Source: Nageia nagi (lineage: Eukaryota > Pinophyta). From it: a stretch of 64,000 bases of DNA. Below the pieces are notes generated by a model. That model saw nothing but the letters and a program-made list of their open reading frames with translations, did no database searches and was not told the DNA's origin. The position numbers and the translations under genes are program-made. This document shows, one piece after another, positions 36,300-48,704 of this stretch (positions within the stretch are counted from its first letter, which is position 1; every line of letters begins with the position of its first letter). Where the stretch lies: assembly GCA_050084985.1 (NCBI GenBank), contig JBITNC010000001.1, forward strand, positions 165,478,001 to 165,542,000, in the 5' to 3' direction.

Positions 36300-36866
36300 T
36301 GGCTCAAGGAAGGTGACAAGAATACCAACACCATCTCTTCACCAGAGGACCTTAACGAACACATTACATCATTCTATCAACACCTACTTTAGGAAGAGGA
36401 CAGTCGAAGAGACCATGCACAACAACATTTTCTAGACTTAATTCCAAACCTAAGGACTCTGGCTTAGCATACTAGTCTTGTTGCCCCCATTTCAGTTGAT
36501 GAAGGAGAAAAGGCAATGTTCTAGATGAAAAGCTTTGACGCACCTAGGCCCAATGGTTTCCCTCCTGATTTTTATTAAAAAAAATTTCCTCTTCTCAAAG
36601 ATGAGGTAGTTGAAGTTGTCCGGGAAATTTTTAAGAAGGTTTAATCATACATTCATTGCTCTCATCCCAAAATCTGAAAATGTCAAATCCATTGATGGCT
36701 TTAGACCTATTTCCCTATGCAACTCCATTTACAAGATTATTTCTAAAGTTGCAGCCAATAGACTAAAAATAGTGCTCCCATCTCTCATTTTGGATGAACA
36801 AAAAGCCTTTATCAACAAAAGACAGCTCTTGGATGGTCCTATTCTCATTCATGAACTACTACACTT
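36300..36866 (+). pseudogene. LINE ORF2 reverse transcriptase, N-terminal part
   Basis: LNWLKEGDKNT is followed by a broken stretch and then HTFIALIPKSENVKSIDGFR and PISLCNSIYKIISKVAANRL, the RVT_1 signature of plant LINEs, and DEQKAFINKRQLLDGPILIH. The frame reaches HELLH at 36862, where element A begins; it continues after 55773 as FPQSYYRKGLLIK. Joining the flanks through a single CACTT keeps the same frame. Confidence 0.88.
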
Positions 36867-37985
36867 TGTTGGGAAGTGTTGAGGGGTTTTACTTTCCTAT
36901 CCTTGAGGATCGGCAAATGGTGTCACAAATCTCATGGAAAGAATCCAACACCTGACTGGTAGGGCATAACCCCTACCCCCTATGAGGACTTTTACCTCAA
37001 AGGTTTGAAAATGGAGGGTGTATGGGTTCACTCAGGTGAAACGGTGGAGATGTTTAAAGTTGTTGCCAACTCAAAATATAATCTTGTTAATCAAGGACTC
37101 AAAGGGTCCCTAATCCAGGTATAATTGTTTCTCAAAAAGGGGAAAATAAAAATGGTTTGTTGCGAAAGTCGTGCAAAGAAAATAAAAAAAAAAGGTTGTG
37201 AAAAGACGGTGATATATGAGTGGGGCTCTAGGGCTATGTTTTCACTGATTCATATGACCTTCTGAGACCGAACTTGTGTGAGTTTGGTATAGGTCCCACG
37301 CACCCCAATTCCAGCTCGAAAGGCGACAACATGATTGTCCTGACGAGAGGAGCTTGGCGCTAAGGCAATGAAAAGAAGAGGTAAGGTATGGGTATGACTC
37401 AATCGTGGTGTGAAGTTCCTATGTTAAAGGGCATACACAATTCATCATCAGAACATATTATTCCTAAGTGCAAACTATGAAACATCACACTAAAACACTT
37501 CTCGAAATATTTCTAAAGATATGCAAGCACTCTTTTATCCACCTGTTAGGTTTATAAAATGACTCAAATACTCAAGATAGCATTAAAATGTAACAGTCAT
37601 TCACATTCATAGTCTCAAATGAAACAAGCTCACTTCAATTCCTTGAAATTATATCACAATTGCAAAAAGGGAAAACTTGTAAGTTTTTAGAATATTATCT
37701 TAAGCAATCCCAATTGCAAAAAATCTTTGATGCCTTTACAAATGAGCCCAAATAGGCTACTTATAGTCTTTAGAGCAACCCAAAGTGTTGCCCTAACCCT
37801 AATTACGATTTCTAAGAAATGAAATATGGTCCAACATAAATATGCCACATGGCATTACAAGATGTCCTCCAAATTTTTGGGAGCAAATCCTCATCCATCA
37901 CAAATTTGGGAATTTATTAACAAATAAATAAAGCCTCCAAAAGTAATTATGAAATATAATAAATGCAAGATAACAAATATTGTGA
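36867..37985 (-). other. 3' region of element A
   Basis: Non-coding. On the minus strand it has a TATA-like CTATAAGTAG near 37765-37775 followed by AT-rich sequence, which could be the promoter of a 3' LTR, but I could not align it convincingly with the 5' end of the element. Confidence 0.4.
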
Positions 37986-40717
37986 CTAGGCAGTTGGTGG
38001 GCCCAACACCTCTACAAGCCCTTCAAAGTCATCATCCAAGAATTTGGCCGTGAGCTCCAATCCATGTAGCATCTCTGATAGCTTCGGCCTATTCTTCACC
38101 ACACTGTGCTCTACGTTATCGATGATCCTCATCATGTCCTTCTCCCACGCATGAGCTTTGAGCAAATGCTCCAAGTGACTACCTGTTTGGAAAGTATTAA
38201 TGTCTGTAGTCATGATCAAACTATGAAGGAAGTGTCTCACTTCTGCCACTACAAAGTCTTTGTCATAGATGGCTGCATCATCATTAAGAAACTTCACTTG
38301 GAACTCCTTTTGCTCAAGACAAGTATTTGCTTTGTCGTTGAGCTTTTGAACATCCTTTTGGAACTCCTGGAATTGGGTGGTTATTTGGTTAACTACACCC
38401 AAATAGAATCAATATTCTTCGCAAAACTTTATATCTTCTGGGTCCCGATTCCGTGACATTTCAAACTTCATGATCATGGGCCATCTAGAATCCAAGATCT
38501 TGAGAAGACTGGTTCTCTCCATAATGATATCCTTGAGCTTTTGCTCCTCGAATGCTATCCTCTCTAGTGCTTCAATGAACTGCTATATTGCTACCAAGAC
38601 CTCCTCTATATGCTTCTGTTTTATTGCAATCATACCCTCCTTAAGCGGCTTGATTTTTCGGAGCTCTCCAATGGGTACTTTAGCCGATTCTAATTCCTTG
38701 GTCAACTTCCTTTGTGCAACTAACTCCTTCTTGAGGCCTTTGATCTCCTTATCTTTCATCATACCATCTTTGGTAATGGCCTCAGCGTTGGAGATAATTG
38801 CATGTTTCCAACCAGCTAGACCAATCGGACCTATGTTGATAATCTGGTTAATATGTCTGAGGTCTTCAAGGCATTGCGGATTTTCCTTATCAGCTATAAT
38901 GGTTTTAATATGTATGGCGTTATCAGCTGTGTATATATGTCTAGGTCTTCCCTGGGCGAGTGGAGCTTTCTCCTATCTGGTCATTCTTTTCTTTCGTCCC
39001 AAATTCTTCCCCGACATCCATATTAAACACATCTAGACACTCCTCCATGTTGACACCCCACTCATTCATGAGTGATGGCTGATAAGTCTCCACAACTGCT
39101 TCTAGAATAGTAACAACATTCTTCTTCATTCTCTTCGAGGGTCTCTCTTCTCTTTGCTCAACATGTTCACTTGAAGTTCCTGTAGCTTGTTACTGTGGGG
39201 TTCTCTTTAATCGAGCCCTCTTCTGTACTATCTTGGATATTGGCTCCTTGTCCTTTTCTATAGGTAGCTCTATCACAGTTGTCTTATGGATTTCTGCCAA
39301 TATCTCTACGGATTCATCTTGTTGCTGTGCATCTAGGATCTCCTCATCCTATACTGCATTCTCCTCCTGTTCATCTTCTAATGCTTCAATCTCCCTTCCT
39401 CTTGATTCTCATCAGGCTTATATGATGGGCTAGAAGCAGACGATCCGGATGGTGGAACAACTGGTGACTTCACGACCGTCATGGTCCTAGGTGGTCTTGG
39501 AGATGGAGAGGGATCTTTGTGTCTATTTCTCATGCATCTCACCACTTTGTTTGTAGCTACTCACTCTAGCTCGCTTGCGTCATTTTCATCCATGGTGACC
39601 TGCACTTGTTGCACAACTTGTTCGATTGGCCTTTTGCCATGCATGGACACATAATGTCCAATTGGTGTTTCAACGATTGGAGGGAACTATGTAATCTTGG
39701 AAGTAGACTCTTGAGATTTTATGCCCTTATGTTGCGAGTCTTTTACTTCAACACGGTGCTGCTGATCATTTGCATCCTTGTCTACCCTTCCTCTTACCTT
39801 CCTTATTTCTATCTCATTGCTAATATTCCAGAAAGGCTCCTCGTCTACTAGTGACTTATGCTCATAAGGTTTCTTCCTTTCCTTCATGAAGAACGAGTGC
39901 ATTCTGTGATTCGAATCATAATGGTCGGCAATAGACATTTTCTTGAAATTGAATTTTGCCAACTCTTCCTTCATGGTGTCTACATCCGTCCAAAACTTAC
40001 ATTGGTACTCTCCTACAGCAATCGGAAAATTAGAAGTGGTCGATTTCTTCTGCCATACCTGGTCATGTAGAAAGGCCAATTGCCTCATCATCTTCATTAA
40101 CAGCATCATCCTGTTACTCACAAACCTAGGCAACTGATAGGGTTGAATGGCTGATCCATGTATACAAATATAAGAGAAGTGTTGATGATGGAGGAAGAAA
40201 TCTCCATGTTTCTTCAAAGTATCTTGGGCTGCATTTGAAATTCGGGAAACCGTGATCTCTCCCTTGAGCTCTTTATATATCTCATACTCCCATCCATCGT
40301 TCTTCATCATGAAATGGTCCCATGTTCTCTCTAATTTCCATTTGGGGTAGCATTTCCAAATGGAGTAAGTTCCTCTTTCTATCCAAACCGTCTCTCCCTG
40401 CGCTGTAGCTCTATACTTGCGATGAAGTAACATGTATACCAGGTATGAATTGAGATAGAATTTGCGAGTGGTACCTATGGATGACAATTGGTCTGCTATG
40501 GTATCACTCACCACCTTGCTCCACCTAATCCTTCTACCCCTAGCAATTCCATAATGAACCCAAAGAACTCCTTCTTGAACTTTGAAGCATCTTCATTCTC
40601 GAGAACTCTAGACAACAAGAGTATCATCAGCTCAACTGCAGGATAGATATTGGAACGAGGAGCATTGATGAGTGCATTTCCCTTCAATCCGTGATGCTCC
40701 TCCAACATCCAACTCTT
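37986..40717 (-). pseudogene. element A ORF, C-terminal four-fifths
   Basis: Continues the frame cut by the copia element: the join reads AFAIKSWMLEEHH with one CTCTT removed. Recognisable order: LMILLLSRVLENED, FYLNSYLVYMLLH (near 40430-40465), YPKWKLERTWDHFM, YEIYKELKGE, LPRFVSNRMMLLMKMMRQLA, a proline/acidic linker (39150-39700), then long helices with coiled-coil character (38500-38950; KDKEIKGLKKELVAQRKLTK) and a stop at 37986. A 275-codon stretch (39687-40514) is fully open. One frameshift near 38945 and a few stops break the rest. Related to the ORF at 58211-61738 throughout its first half. I do not recognise the family; not RT, integrase, protease or a known transposase. Confidence 0.7.
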
Positions 40718-41217
40718 TGTTAGAATTTGTAATGAAATATTGTGAATATCTAAACTCCTTGTAAATTCAATTAATCACTTAAAGGATATGTAGATACCTT
40801 AAGGGATTAATTGAATTCTTTATTATGTGTGGACTTTGACCTAACCATGGGGTTAGTTGGTAGGTTAAAGTTAGGTCACGCATTTATTGTAACCCTAACC
40901 TTACCCTTGGGTTAAAGGGAGGTTAGGGAGGTGCTCTCAAGCTATAAATAGAGGGTCTCTCCTCTTGTAACATATCTAAGTTTTGGAGTAAGATTACTCT
41001 ACTAGGTTGTGTAAGAGAGGAAGAGAATTGTAGTAAGAGGTGCATAGATTGAGAATAGAGAACTAGTTGTGGATGTACTCCCAAGGAGGGAGGAACCACA
41101 TTATATTGGTGTCATATTATGTGAATGTGTTAGTAGCTTGTAGATGTTGCATGTTGAATGTGATTGAGCTTTCTATAGTCTTGGACCTTGGGAATTAGAG
41201 TAGTGCTAATTCTCTCA
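40718..41217 (+). repeat. 5' LTR of copia no. 2
   Basis: 500 bp, TGTTAGAATTTG to TTCTCTCA. GCTATAAATAGAGGG near 40949-40963 is a good TATA box for the element's own transcription. About 98.6% identical to the 3' LTR by direct comparison. Confidence 0.95.
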
Positions 41218-41219
41218 AT

Positions 41220-41231
41220 TGGTATCAGAGC
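41220..41231 (+). other. primer-binding site of copia no. 2
   Basis: TGGTATCAGAGC, two bases after the 5' LTR; the initiator-Met tRNA type. Confidence 0.9.
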
Positions 41232-41233
41232 TT

Positions 41234-41401
41234 GGTGTGGAAGCTCTTCTTCTACATCTTGGAGGTTCTTCATCCTTCTTCATTCCTTTGGTGTGGAAGC
41301 TCTTCTTCTACATTTTGGAGGTTCTTCATCCTTCTTCATTCCTTTGGTGTGGAAGCTCTTCTTCTACATTTTGGAGGTTCTTCATCCTTCTTCATTCCTC
41401 A
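41234..41401 (+). repeat. three tandem 56-bp repeats in the copia no. 2 leader
   Basis: Copies start at 41234, 41290 and 41346 with GGTGTGGAAGCTCTTCTTCT and are nearly identical. Because 56 is not a multiple of three, all three frames stay open here, giving overlapping frames that are not genes. Confidence 0.9.
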
Positions 41402-42019
41402 TCTTACACCCCATTGGTGAGGTAAAACTAAGAGAAGGTATAAATTTCCTTCTCATTTGATTATCTTAATGGATTATTACATTAGATACTAACATATTTT
41501 GTGAGATATTGGAGCTTATTTTTTGCAAAATATGATCAAAATTGGCAATGCAAGCAATTTTTTTTGCTAACCTCTTATGTTAGTAGCATTTTTTTTACAA
41601 AATGCTTAATACATGATATACCTTTTTAAGAGGATACTATGCAATGTAAGTATTTTTACTAACATTTTGTTTGTTAGTAGTATTGATCAATAACTCTATT
41701 ACAAGCATTGCCAAGGTGTAATAGTTACATAATACTTTATTTCTTCTCTAAATTGTCTTATTTTTTGCAAAAATTTTAATGCAAATAGAAGGAAATAATT
41801 TCTAGAGGCAATTGTTTAAAATTTAAAGCAAATATGGGGCTCATTTTTTTATTGTTGAAATAAAAAGTGGAAGACTTTACAAGTTTTTTTTGAAATATTT
41901 ACAATATTTTTTATATATAATATTTTTTTCAAAAATTATAAAATTTTGGGGGGGGGACAAAATAAACGGTAGGGTCTGCCCAGTAGCTCGCGGTCCACCC
42001 TCCGCGTCTCCCTCCTTCC
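41402..42019 (+). other. AT-rich leader of copia no. 2
   Basis: No coding sequence. It contains GAG|GTAAAA at 41417-41425, a plausible 5' splice site, and a run of about ten G residues around 41948-41957. Confidence 0.5.
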
Positions 42020-42560
42020 TCTGCAGGTCTGTAAAATGTTTGACAAAATGCCTCGACAAGGTGAGTCTCGCAGAAACGTGAACGAGTCCACGCGGTGCAG
42101 ACCTTTCCTCACAGCCTCCTCCCTCGCCAGCTCTGCGTTTCGTGGGCTGCCATGATCGTCGGATATGCACAAAACGAAGCGTTGACAGGATCTGCGAAGC
42201 TGTTTAACAAGCTGCACAATACCGATAGCGTTCCATGGACTCCAGTGATTGCAGGATGCAGACCGTTTCATGGACTCCAATGCACGCAAGATCTGCCCAA
42301 AACGGATACACGGATACGTTGAAAAGCTTCACGTCTCCTGGACTGCAGTGATCACAAGCTGCAGATGCCGCTTCATGAACTTCAACGATCGCAGGATATT
42401 CCCCAAAACGGATACATTGAACAACCCCGCGAATCTTATTGACTATAAATTTAAGATACGTAAACATGTATGCAAAATGTGGAAATGCAGGAAGTCGCTG
42501 GAATGTTTGCCAAATATACCCAAAACAGATGCATTAAAAGACTCCCGCGAATTGGTTGCT
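42020..42560 (+). pseudogene. captured PPR-protein gene fragments inside the copia no. 2 leader
   Basis: Several plus-strand frames match hallmark sequences of PLS-type pentatricopeptide proteins: VCKMFDKMP (42028-42054), VSWAAMIVGYAQNEAL then KLFNKL (about 42137-42215), VPWTPVIAG (42230-42256), WTPMHARSAQNGYTDTLKSF (about 42271-42330), HVSWTAVITSC (about 42331-42363) and NMYAKCGN (about 42464-42487). Known plant PPRs repeat LFDKMP...VVSWTAMIAGYAQNG...YAKCGN in this way and bind organellar RNA. Frames shift between blocks, so this is a non-functional mosaic. It is GC-richer than the surrounding leader, supporting capture of host coding sequence. Confidence 0.7.
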
Positions 42561-43000
42561 AAGTGAGTCCTCACGCGAGCGGCAGGCGTTGCAAGCCACG
42601 CCCCCGTGTTGCTCAGACTCTGCACCATAAGCATGCAGGTCAACTCCTAGGCGCTGCCACTCTGCACCACGAGCAAAACGCTCCTGCACTCTCCTTCCTC
42701 TCCTCTTGCGCTCCTCCTCTCAGTCGCCAGCCTCCTGCGCAAGCCTCCTCTTCCTCCTTCACCATTTACTCTTCTAAGCATGGCCACCATCACCTCCATA
42801 GGCTGTCCTATAGTGCCTCCATGAAGGTCCTCCTCCTTCCCACGGTCAAGGTTGATGGCTGCCAACTCTTTGCAAGTCTTTTTTGTCACTTAAATGCACT
42901 TAGAAGCATTAAGTTCTTGTTGACCACTTGCAAAAATGATGCACTTCCAAAAGCAAACGTATACTCCTTAGGCACTTAATATTTTACAAGTCAATTGCTC
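42561..43000 (+). other. C-rich leader segment of copia no. 2
   Basis: Continues the GC-rich block with runs of CTCCT and a 138-codon open frame (42563-42979) of low complexity. I recognise no domain. It may be part of the captured host sequence or an element-specific C-rich leader like that of copia no. 1. Confidence 0.4.
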
Positions 43001-44747
43001 CCATTTAATGCACTTAAGAGTACTTCTAATATTCACCACTTTTTACCTTCTATGCTCCTCCACAAAACAATGTATGCTCTTCTTGGTAGAAGAAAAAGAG
43101 GGGGGGTCATTTCTTAAGAAAAAACATGCATTTAATTTTGTTTTTACCAACAAGAAAGGGGATTTGATTTTTTACCACCTAAGTCTTAAGGACCCAACCA
43201 AACCCCTTGAGTATTAATTTTTTGTTGACTGCTTATCACCTTCTTTACATGCACATGAAATTCCAACGTATTCTCCTTCTTGGTAAGGGAAGGGAGCCAT
43301 CACTTTTTTTACCAAAAGCATTTATTTGTTTTTGACTTAAGAGTATTTTTTGTTTGGAAAAGCTTTGGTAGAAGAAGCATTAAATATGCATGAAGTAGGG
43401 GTATGGGTCTCCTTTTTCCATTTAATTCTTGGAGACTTGGTAAGTGGTGAATATTTTTAACTTATTTTAAGTTAAACTTAGCTTATTTTTTTAAAAAATG
43501 CTTAGAATATTTTTAATATTGCATGTTTAATTTACTAAGGTGCACATGCAATTTCTAGAATGCTAACCTCTTAGCATTTTTTTCTCTATAAGCATAGTAA
43601 TTTAGTCTAAGTATGCTATTTTTTTAAGTAAATAAGGGAATTTTTTTTACTTAAAATGCATACTTATAAGACAAGACTTAGCATACAAGTTTTTTTTTAG
43701 GGATAAAACTTTAAGTGAAAAGGGGGGAATAGGTATAATTTTTACTTAAACTTTATCTAGATCTTTGCATGCTAGACTTGTGATGCATGTCTCTTTATCT
43801 TGTAAACTTTATCTAGATATTACATGCTAGACTTATGATGCATGTATCTTTATCTTGTTTGAGGAATAAAGCATGCTTAGGACTTAAAATTTTAAGTTAA
43901 ATAATGCATGATTATTACTTAAATTTTTTTAAGTCATGGAACAATGCATGTTTTTTAAGTTATGGATTAATGCTAAGTAGGACTTAGTTCTTTTTTAATT
44001 CATTAAGTGCTTGAATAAATTGAGCAAAATATACAAAATGTAAAAAGTCCTTTAGGGGTTAGTACAAAACCCATTGGACTTTTTAAGGTTTTTCAAGCTC
44101 GTGTGGATGATGCAATTTTACTTTACTTTATATTTTTGCACAATTTGCTTTATACTTGCAAAACGCAAATATTGAAAGTATCCCCTAAAATGAACACATC
44201 CGCACGTATTCTTCCACAACATGACTTGTTTGGGGAGCCACAAGGTGAGGACAGGGCAGACTGGAGCCCTTTTAGTCCGAAGACCCAAGTGGTGGTAAGT
44301 CCGTCTTAATTGCCCCTAAGACCTCTGTTGGATTGGACATAACTCTATTAGGTGGACAGGCATGTGTGTAGTGATACCACATGTCCGCACGCCCATTCAG
44401 GGATTATCCTAATAACCTAGGAGGAAAACTGAAAACCTTAATCAAGATAATTAAAATGGCCGGTCCAAGATATGTCGGATCCTTGGAAAATAGTTGGTAC
44501 TTCTCCTTGTGAGAGTATATTACTGACCAAGGTGAACTGGTTGAGGACTGGTAGTACCTGAGCTCCACCTTGCGGGCATCCAGGTGAAGGCCTAATTCTA
44601 TACAAGAAAACAACCCCAACTTTATTCCTCTACGGATCGTAGTTTATAAGTTTGCACATGTGGGACATGTTTACTTATGTTTGATTTGTATAGATGGAAA
44701 CTTGTAAAAATTTGCATTCTTATTGCATATGTACTTTTGTACAGACA
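43001..44747 (+). other. AT-rich distal leader of copia no. 2
   Basis: No gene. Simple TTAAG/TTTTT-rich sequence, with a duplicated unit around 43747-43850 (AACTTTATCTAGAT...GCATGCTAGACTT(G/A)TGATGCATG). It ends in a pyrimidine-rich stretch and ACAG just before the gag start, a plausible 3' splice site. Confidence 0.5.
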
Positions 44748-47700
44748 ATGGTTGAAACCTTCATACCCAAGCATATACTCGACGGTTCCAACTTCGGCAT
44801 ATGGGAACCTCGTATGAGAGCTGAGTTACAAGCAAGGAAGCTATGGCAGACAGTAAATGAAGATCTGGTCGCTCCTACAGATGAGAAGGCCCTTGAAATC
44901 TACAACTCAAAGAATGAGTTAGCAACTTCAATGATCTATCGTGCAGTTTCAGATGACATCCTTCTCATGATCTCTTCCTCGACATCAGCAAAAGAAGCTT
45001 GGGATAGACTAAAGAAAATTTACCTTGGGTCCAAATTTTCAAGAAGGTTCACCATTCTACAAAAGTTGTTGCAATATCGTCAAGGTGAAGATGAAAGTGT
45101 CTCTTATCTACTTGAACAAAATCATTGACCTCAGGACACAACTGGTTGGCTGTGGGTGCAATTGGATCAATGATGAGTTCATGGTCTTCATCATTCTTCA
45201 AAGCCTCTCTACAAATTTCAGTAACTTTGTCACAGTTATGGAGACTAGGCTCGATGATGAAGAAGATGTCATCTCTCTTGACAACCTTTCTAGACTCCTT
45301 CTGAAGCATGAGGAAACTTTGAACAAGAAAATATTGAACATCTCTCCAAAGGATAATAGCATTGCTCTAAGAGCAACCAAAACTCCTTTCAAGAAGACGT
45401 TCAAACATTATAAATTCAAAGATAACAAATCCTCATCTACCATCAGGAAGCACGACAACTTCAAGCAAAGGAATGACAAAGCTGGATCAAGCAAACCAAC
45501 ACCGCAGGAAAAATTTGATGGAAATTGTAACTTTTGTGGTATCTTTGGGCACAAAGAGTATGATTGTCGCAAAAAGAAATTTGCTCAAAAAGGCAAGGGA
45601 AATGCAAATGTGAGAAATTTCAATAATAAAAAGAAGAACAAGCATGCTGCTACTGTTGCCTACTACTCAATGACTCAAACTATTTCAAATGATTGGATTG
45701 TTGATTCAGGATGCACTAATCACATGTGTTATGAAAATGATAAGTTTGAAAATTTTCATAAGTACAACAAGGATACAGTTGTGATAGGTGATAATACAGT
45801 CCTTGATGTTCAAGGAATAGGGAGTGTGAAGATTCATGGAAAGGCTCTTGATAATGTCTTTTATGTACCTAAACTAAGGATGAATCTTATCTCCGTAATT
45901 CAGATTACAAGGAAAGGATGCTCATTTGAGTTTACCTCACACTCCTGGTGTGTCAAGAAAGGACTTGCCACCTTGATAAAAGGATCAGTAAAGGATGACC
46001 TTTATATTGTGGATCAAGTACCTTCAAAGATTTGTCTTGCTGCAAATGTTTGTTCAAAGGGTAATCTTTGGCATCAACGATTAGGGCATCTTAACCACAA
46101 GAGTATTCAAGATATGAAAAATCAAGAACTTGTGGAAGGTTTACCTAATATTTCACCCACAATTGGTCTTTGTGAAAGGTGCATTCTAGGAAAGATGAAT
46201 AGGCAAAAGTTTGAAAAAGATAAGGCAACTCGGGTTACTCGTCTTCTTCAGCTTATGCATTCAGATTTGATGGGTCCATTTCAGACTAAGTCTCTAGGGG
46301 GAGCTTCTTATGTTCTAACCTTCATTGATGACTACAGTAGGATGACATTTGGTTATCTACTTGAGCACAAGGATCAAACTTTTGACAGGTTTAAAGACTT
46401 CAAGGCTCTTGTTGAAAATCAAACTGATTTTAAAATTAAGATGCTGAGATCTGATAATGGGGGTGAGTATAATAGCAATGAGTTTAACGACTATTGTGCT
46501 AAACATGGGATCAAGCAACAATTCACAATCCCTTACACCCCTCAGCAAAATGGAGTTGCTGAAAGGAAGAATCGCACCATTATGGAAATGGCAAGATGCA
46601 TGTTGGGTAACCTTCCTAGTTTCCTATGGGGAGAAGCTGTTCACACTGCTATTCACACCCTAAATAGGTATCCTACTAAAGCAGTTGAAGGAAAAACTCT
46701 GTATGAAGCATGGACAGGAAAGAAACCTAACATCTCACACTTAAGGGTCTTTGGTTGTGATGCATTTGCCTTCATTAACTCAGAGAAAAGAAAGAAGCTA
46801 GACAAAAGATCAAAAAAATGCATCTTTGTGGGGTATGATAATCAGCATAGAGGTTACAGGCTCTACTCCTCATCCCATAAAACAGTCTTTGTTTCTAGGG
46901 ATGTCAAGTTCAATGAACTTCCTGAGGATACGACTTCTCATGCTGAGGTGTCTGATTCAGATGATTCTACGCCTGCACCTAACTGGTTAGATGATCATGT
47001 AGGGAAGTCACCACAAGAGCAAAATTCTCCAGCTCAGAGAATTACAAGGAGTATGACCTTGAATAAATCCTTATTTGCCAAAATTGATAATATGAATGAG
47101 CCATCAACATTCAAAGAAGCTTCCAAGCAAGAGTGTTGGATGGAAGCTATGAAAGTTGAGTATGAGGCACTCATGAAAAATGAAACTTGGGATTTGGTTC
47201 CTTATCCCAATGAGAAAAATGTGATTGGAAATAAATGGATATACAAGGTCAAGTACAATTCTGATGGAAAAGTTGAAAAATACAAAGCAAGGTTAGTGGC
47301 CAAAGGATTCGCTCAGAAATATGGTATTGATTATGAGGAAACCTTTGCTCCTGTGGCCAAGATGCCTACTGTCATGATAATCCTTGCTCTTTCTGCAGCT
47401 CAAGGATGGAAAGTTTTCCAACTTGATGTCAAGAGTGCATTTCTCAATGGTGACTTGGATGTAGAAATCTATATGAATCAACCAGAAGGATTTATTCCAG
47501 AAGGAAAAGAGTCTCTTGTGTGCAAGCTAAAGAAGTCTTTGTATGGACTTAAACAAGCACCTAGAGCATGGTACAAGAAAATTTCAGGATTCTTTGCAGA
47601 TATTGGTTTTTCCAAGTGCTTCTCTGACTCAGATCTCTATGTACTCAATCAAAGAAAAGACGTGGTCTTAATTCTCCTTTATGTGGATGATCTTCTCATA

Positions 47701-48645
47701 ACAGGCAACAATATTGAAATCATCCAAGAGTGCATATCCAAACTGAAGGCAACATTTGAAATGACTGATCTAGGTCTATTGCATTACTATCTTGGAATGC
47801 AAGTATACCAACACAAAGATTGTACTTATCTTAGTCAATCTAAGTATATATCAGACATCTTGCAAAAGTTTGGAATGGAGGAGTGTAGATATGCTGCAAT
47901 ACCTGTTTCTCCTAGAATTGTTGTATCACTGAGCTCAGATTCTCAGTTGGCCGACGCTACAGCTTATAGGCAATTGATCGGTAATCTTCTGTATTTGACT
48001 ATCTCTCAACCTGATATTGCCTTTGCAATGAATCTGATGGCATGATTCATGCAAAAACCATATGTTGAACACCTCAATGCTGTGAAGCAAATCTTGAGGT
48101 ATGTGGCAAGGACAAAGGATCTTGCTCTTAAGTATTCCAAAGTGCCCTCAATTGTTCTCTCCGGGTTCTCAGATTCTGATTATGGGGGAGATAGAGATGA
48201 CAGAAAATCAACCTCTGCATATGTGTTCAGCATTGGTTCAGGTGCTATCTCTTGGGCTTCCAAGAAGCAACCTACTGTGACTCTTTCTACCACCGAAGCC
48301 GAATATCGAGCCATGTCTGTTGCCGCCCAAGAGGCTATTTGGCTGAGACATCTTCTGAACGAAATTGGGTATAAGCAAAATGGCCCATCTCTTATTTCTT
48401 CAGACAATCAATCGGCTATCTCTTTGGCTAAGAATCCTGTGTTCCATCAGAGAACTAAACATGTGGAAATCCAAGCCCATTTTATCAGGGAGAAGGTTCT
48501 AGATGACATCATACACTTGGAGTATTGTCCATCTATTGAAAACTCCGCTGATTTATTCACCAAGCCCCTTCTTAAAGTTCAGTTCAGCAAGCTTAGGGAT
48601 TCTCTCGGGTTGGTGAAGTTGCCCTCAAGGGGGAGTGAAGTTTGA
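44748..48645 (+). pseudogene. copia no. 2 gag-pol polyprotein, two lesions
   Basis: Chosen start ATG 44748 (MVETFIPKHILDG). Order: gag capsid; frameshift near 45100-45115; CX2CX4HX4C knuckle (CNFCGIFGHKEYDC, about 45528-45569); protease site DSGCTNHM (about 45706-45729); GAG-pre-integrase (LWHQRLGHLN); integrase with the D, D, E residues kept (HSDLMGP, RSDNGGEY, GVAERKNR); RT with YVDDLLITG (about 47683-47709); TGA at 48043-48045; then RNase H (48049-48645) with SDSDYGGD and TTEAEYRA. The stop falls where related proteins have an arginine before FMQKP, so it looks like a CGA-to-TGA change. All catalytic motifs look intact. Polyprotein length about 1,300 residues is normal for copia. Confidence 0.93.
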
Positions 48646-48704
48646 ACTTTTGTTAGTGATGACAACTTCACCTCTAAGAGGTCTTTTTTGATTGTACATT
48701 CTAG
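48646..48704 (+). other. start of copia no. 2 3' untranslated region
   Basis: Short spacer between the RNase H stop and the hairpin array. Confidence 0.6.

Larger units (their letters stand above)
32400..36866 (+). mobile_element. plant LINE (L1-type), part 1: ORF1 and start of ORF2
   Basis: Non-LTR retrotransposon with ORF1 (DUF4283-like plus zinc knuckle), an endonuclease and the first third of the RT. It is interrupted at 36862-36866 by element A, resumes at 55773-56503, is interrupted by element B and resumes at 63178 to the window edge. ORF1 also seems to contain an insertion (about 32780-34262). The 5' end is set only roughly, next to the hAT remnant. Confidence 0.8.

Noticed and set aside
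38470-39036. 188-codon plus-strand open frame with hydrophobic stretches, at first sight a membrane protein
   Set aside because: It is antisense to the element A ORF, whose minus-strand frame here gives a coiled-coil protein continuous with related sequence on both sides.
41188-41460. Three overlapping open frames after the copia no. 2 LTR
   Set aside because: They result from three 56-bp repeats without stops in any plus-strand frame.
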